Shown here: piece after piece, positions 61,421 through 64,000 of the stretch | How the letters are laid out: each line of letters opens with the position of its first letter | Position numbering within the stretch: the stretch's first letter is position 1 | NCBI RefSeq assembly: GCF_014647495.1 | Contig: NZ_BMPH01000004.1 | Span: forward strand, 1 to 64,000 | From: Glutamicibacter protophormiae | Lineage (GTDB): Bacteria; Actinomycetota; Actinomycetes; Actinomycetales; Micrococcaceae | Direction of reading: 5' to 3' | DNA length: 64,000 bases | Position numbers and translations under genes: made by a program | Notes under the pieces: generated by a model | What the model saw: only the letters and a program-made list of their open reading frames with translations | Told to the model about the DNA's origin: nothing | The model's database searches: none

Positions 61421-63475
61421 TTAGCCGTGGCGTCGGGCGCTGCGGCGGAGCAACAGTACTGCCGCGCCGATCAGTGCCAGGGCGCCGCCGGCGGCGATCA
61501 GTGGAACGCTGCCCGCACCGGTCTCAGCCAGTGGCTCTTCCTTCTTCGGCGCATCCTGCTTCGGCTCGTCCTTCTTCGGGTCCTTGGCCTCGGTGGACTT
61601 GCTTGGCTCGTCGCTGGCCGAGGCAGTTGGCTCGGCTGAGGACGATGGCGATGCCGATTCGGACGGCTCGTCGGTCGAATCGGTCGGCTGAGTCGGAGTC
61701 GCCGATTCCGCAGGCTCATCCGTCGAATCAGTCGGCTGGGTCGGAGTTGGGGTCGGCTTCGGAGCCACCACAACAACGTTTCCGTTGACCTGCTCGGACT
61801 TGTTCAGCCCATTGACTGCCTCAAGGGTGAAGTTGAAAGCGCCTTCAGTTTGCGGCGCGGTGAAGCTGAAGTTGCCCGAAGAATCCACGGTCACGGTATC
61901 GACAACGTTGCCGTCGACGATCACGTTGACCTTGGTGCCGCTGGAAGCGTCGGTCACGTCGCCGCTGAGCTTCGCGCCCGGCTTGACCTCGGCCCCGTTG
62001 GACGCCGAGGTCACCATCGGTGCGTTCACGAAGAACTTCACCTGGTAGCCCTTGATGTAGCCCTTGGACTGCACGTCGGATAGCGAAGTGTACATCGCGA
62101 TGTCGTCCGAGGTATTCGGCTCTCCGTCCTCACCCTCACTGTTGGCCGAGTTGATGCCGACTGCACGCGAGCCGACCATGACTGGTCCGCCGGAGTCGCC
62201 CTGGTCCAGCACCGTCTGGCCGGGGTTGTTAGCCAGGTAGCCCTCCACCGCCCGCAGATCGTTTTTCAGTCCCAAAACGAAGAAGACGCCGTCGCCGATG
62301 ATCTCCGAGCAGCTCCAGCCGGTGGTGCGGCCCGACGAGCAGGCCTCGGCGCCGGCCACTGCCTTGGAGACGCCGGTAACCTTGACCGAACCCTCGCGAG
62401 GACCGGCAGCGGGCCAGTTCGACACGAGCGCCGGCAAGTTCAGCTCGGGGTTTATGTTGTCGATGACGGCGATGTCGGTGCCAGGCTCGTCGTTGCCTGT
62501 CGGCGCACCCGAGTTGTTGGGGCCGCCGAACTGGCTGAACCCGAAGGTTCCCAGAGGAGCCCCGATGGCATCCAAAGAATTCGGCTTGGACTGTTCGGCA
62601 ATGCCGAAAATCTTGCCCTGTCCGTCGTCGGTGCAGTGGCCCGCGGTGATGATGGCATCGGCACCGTTCGGGGCCCAGGCATTGAAACCAGCCGAGCAGA
62701 TAGTCGATGTGGCGCTAGGCCCGCCTGTCTTATCGACGAAGTAGCCCATGGCACCGAAGTAATCGTTTGCGGCTGAGGTCTTAGCCGGACCCGAGCCCTC
62801 AACGAGCTCGACACCCTTGGCCTGTTCCACGAACTCCTCCAGGGTCAACGACATGACTGCAGAAGACTTACTGGGAGTCGATCTGGACTTGCGCTCGGCG
62901 GCGGCAGGACCGCCGGCGATGATCTGAAGACCTTCCTTGGTGTTAATGATCGCGGTCAGTCGCGTCAGCTCGCTCGGTTTCACGTTCTCGAGGACTTCCT
63001 CGTAGACGTCGCCGACATTCTTGATCGCGCCGATCTCGGTGGTGATCGAGGCGGTCTTGGTAGACGAGGAATCCAGGACCTTCTTGGCCTTGACTTCATC
63101 AGCCTTGCTGACCTTGATCTCTGCCGTGGTGCCATTGACGCTGGCGGACGCCTTGATGCCCTCGTGGCTCAGTTTCTCGCGGATCTCCGCGACTTCTTCC
63201 GACACCTTGGATTCTGCGTTGAACTGCTCTACGGTCTTGCCCAGATCGCGCTCGACGGCTTCCTTCAAGCCCTCGGTCTCCACAGCGCTATCCGAGGCGT
63301 CGTCAGCCGAAGTTGCAGATGCGTTCGTGGACGCGGCTGCGCTTGGCGATTCCGAGGGTGCGACGGCGGCTTCGGGTGCTGCAGCGGCAGGCATGAAGCT
63401 TCCGCCAACTACCAAGGCCGTGGCCGCAACAGCGACGAAGCCGCGTTGCGCCGTCTTATTATTCGGTTTTGGCAT
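61421..63475 (-). CDS. Cell-wall-anchored trypsin-like (S1) serine protease with LAETG sortase motif
   Basis: A 684-residue surface protease. The order is: signal peptide (1-33), Ser/Ala linker, streptogrisin-like propeptide (about 75-195), S1 catalytic domain (about 235-480) with His280 in TAGHC, Asp334 in GTDIAVI and Ser428 in GDSGGP, an Ig-like domain (about 487-570), a Pro/Thr/Ser/Glu-rich wall spacer (572-648) with a 16-residue unit repeated twice, LAETG (649-653), a membrane helix and an RRSARRHG tail. The LAxTG form fits class E sortases of actinobacteria. Four Cys in the catalytic part could form disulfides. ATG at 63475 follows GGGAGAAG. Confidence 0.88.
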   Translation of the reverse strand: MPKPNNKTAQRGFVAVAATALVVGGSFMPAAAAPEAAVAPSESPSAAASTNASATSADDASDSAVETEGLKEAVERDLGKTVEQFNAESKVSEEVAEIREKLSHEGIKASASVNGTTAEIKVSKADEVKAKKVLDSSSTKTASITTEIGAIKNVGDVYEEVLENVKPSELTRLTAIINTKEGLQIIAGGPAAAERKSRSTPSKSSAVMSLTLEEFVEQAKGVELVEGSGPAKTSAANDYFGAMGYFVDKTGGPSATSTICSAGFNAWAPNGADAIITAGHCTDDGQGKIFGIAEQSKPNSLDAIGAPLGTFGFSQFGGPNNSGAPTGNDEPGTDIAVIDNINPELNLPALVSNWPAAGPREGSVKVTGVSKAVAGAEACSSGRTTGWSCSEIIGDGVFFVLGLKNDLRAVEGYLANNPGQTVLDQGDSGGPVMVGSRAVGINSANSEGEDGEPNTSDDIAMYTSLSDVQSKGYIKGYQVKFFVNAPMVTSASNGAEVKPGAKLSGDVTDASSGTKVNVIVDGNVVDTVTVDSSGNFSFTAPQTEGAFNFTLEAVNGLNKSEQVNGNVVVVAPKPTPTPTQPTDSTDEPAESATPTQPTDSTDEPSESASPSSSAEPTASASDEPSKSTEAKDPKKDEPKQDAPKKEEPLAETGAGSVPLIAAGGALALIGAAVLLLRRSARRHG
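61665..61760 (-). repeat. Two 48-base tandem repeats in the protease wall spacer
   Basis: The unit encodes TPTQPTDSTDEP followed by (A/S)ES and occurs twice in tandem with a few base changes. It lies in the wall-spanning region of the LAETG protease, where repeat number often varies between strains. Confidence 0.7.
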
Positions 63476-64000
63476 TAATGCTTCTCCCAGATCGAAAGGT
63501 GCGAGGGTTTCGGCGCGCCTTCGTATGTATGGGCGCAGCGAAACGGAGTTTGTTACCAAAATGAAACCCTATCGGGGAATACGTACAGGTTTCAAGCACC
63601 AGATCCAACAAAAATACAAACTATGGATTACATAATGCCTAGTCAGGCTAGTTAGAACATTTTGACTCAAATCACAACAGGCGAAGTGATTCAAAAAATT
63701 GAAGATTCATCTTCCTTTACTTCAACCTAGTCAGGCAGAGTGGGCGTGCCGTTTTGCGCAGAATAAGAGCAACTTCCTCCACTTATCCGAAGGCATCCGC
63801 AGAATTGTCCAAACTTCGTATTAATTCCCGCGTGTCGAGACAGAAGTTTCTTCAAGCTACCCCTTAAATGACCAATTTCAGACGGCTTGATCGAACGTTG
63901 AGGTTGATGGCACAAGGAGTCCCGAATCCGAATCGGGCAGAGAAAACCCACGTACGCAGGTCGCATACGTGGGATGATTCCGATTCTGACGCATCGGACT
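63476..64000. other. Region upstream of the protease gene to the window edge
   Basis: No supported gene is seen. The left half is A+T-rich and must contain the protease promoter. CCCACGTA (63947-63954) pairs with TACGTGGG (63966-63973), and four A precede the left arm, so this is a minus-strand terminator for a gene lying beyond the right edge. The 79-codon frame at 63727-63966 overlaps that hairpin and is not supported. Confidence 0.55.
63947..63973 (-). terminator. Terminator of a gene beyond the right edge
   Basis: An 8-bp stem, CCCACGTA/TACGTGGG, is followed on the minus strand by TTTT. Confidence 0.65.

Noticed and set aside
61665-61760. Tandem repeats as a possible CRISPR array
   Set aside because: There are only two units without spacers, and they encode a protein wall spacer.
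63727-63966. Possible 79-residue protein near the right edge
   Set aside because: It starts inside a terminator stem and has no ribosome site or family match.

Overview
The window is high-GC DNA from an actinobacterium, most likely a member of the Micrococcaceae (Arthrobacter/Glutamicibacter type). This is inferred from MptB-type polyprenol-phosphate mannosyltransferases, the DUF3052-aceE-PucR regulator-fab block, DUF3145 and DUF2469 proteins, a lepB-rnhB-yraN-yifB-dprA-xerC run and an LAETG-anchored protease. It is almost entirely chromosomal core and near-core DNA. I see no phage, plasmid, insertion sequence or CRISPR array.

Layout. 0.3-4.8 kb: three membrane mannosyltransferases in one minus-strand run. 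5.0-6.2 kb: two tRNA-His genes as an inverted pair around orn (oligoribonuclease). 6.2-7.2 kb: a gene-poor stretch, then a large ATP-binding LuxR regulator with an altered P-loop. 10.4-12.2 kb: acyl-CoA dehydrogenase and peptide deformylase. 12.2-15.0 kb: a decaying patch with a frameshifted winged-helix gene, two unknown genes and a TMEM175 gene cut by an amber codon. 15.2-17.2 kb: long-form gap and rnpB (RNase P RNA). 17.3-24.8 kb: disulfide-reductase-like flavoprotein, yaaA, VOC protein, Nif3-like protein, msrA, cysK, cysE and a dicarboxylate symporter. 24.9-32.3 kb: short UvrA-like protein, methyltransferase, a TetR-controlled oxidoreductase/DUF1304 pair and a carbohydrate-binding lipoprotein. 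32.5-37.0 kb: gluconate module (gnd, gntR, gntP, gntK). 37.3-44.2 kb: stress and small membrane proteins, HNH lipoprotein, trhA, M20 peptidase, csbD, and two identical tRNA-Val genes flanking an AI-2E family transporter. 44.3-52.6 kb: peroxiredoxin, DUF3052, aceE, the PucR-type regulator fasR, fabD, acpP and fabF, that is acetyl-CoA supply followed by type II fatty acid synthesis. 52.7-54.3 kb: DHFR-like protein, a broken VOC gene and DUF3145. 54.5-60.5 kb: xerC, dprA, yifB, yraN, DUF2469, rnhB and lepB on the minus strand. 60.7-63.5 kb: a lipoprotein resembling a protease propeptide and a cell-wall-anchored trypsin-like protease.

The points most worth a second look are: the fab operon lacks fabH at its usual place; four tRNA units share a promoter plus a conserved initial transcribed motif; three genes are broken; a perfect palindrome lies in front of fabD; large hairpins follow gap and separate cysK from cysE; and a propeptide-like lipoprotein lies beside a LAETG protease. 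I found no convincing wholly new multi-gene system.
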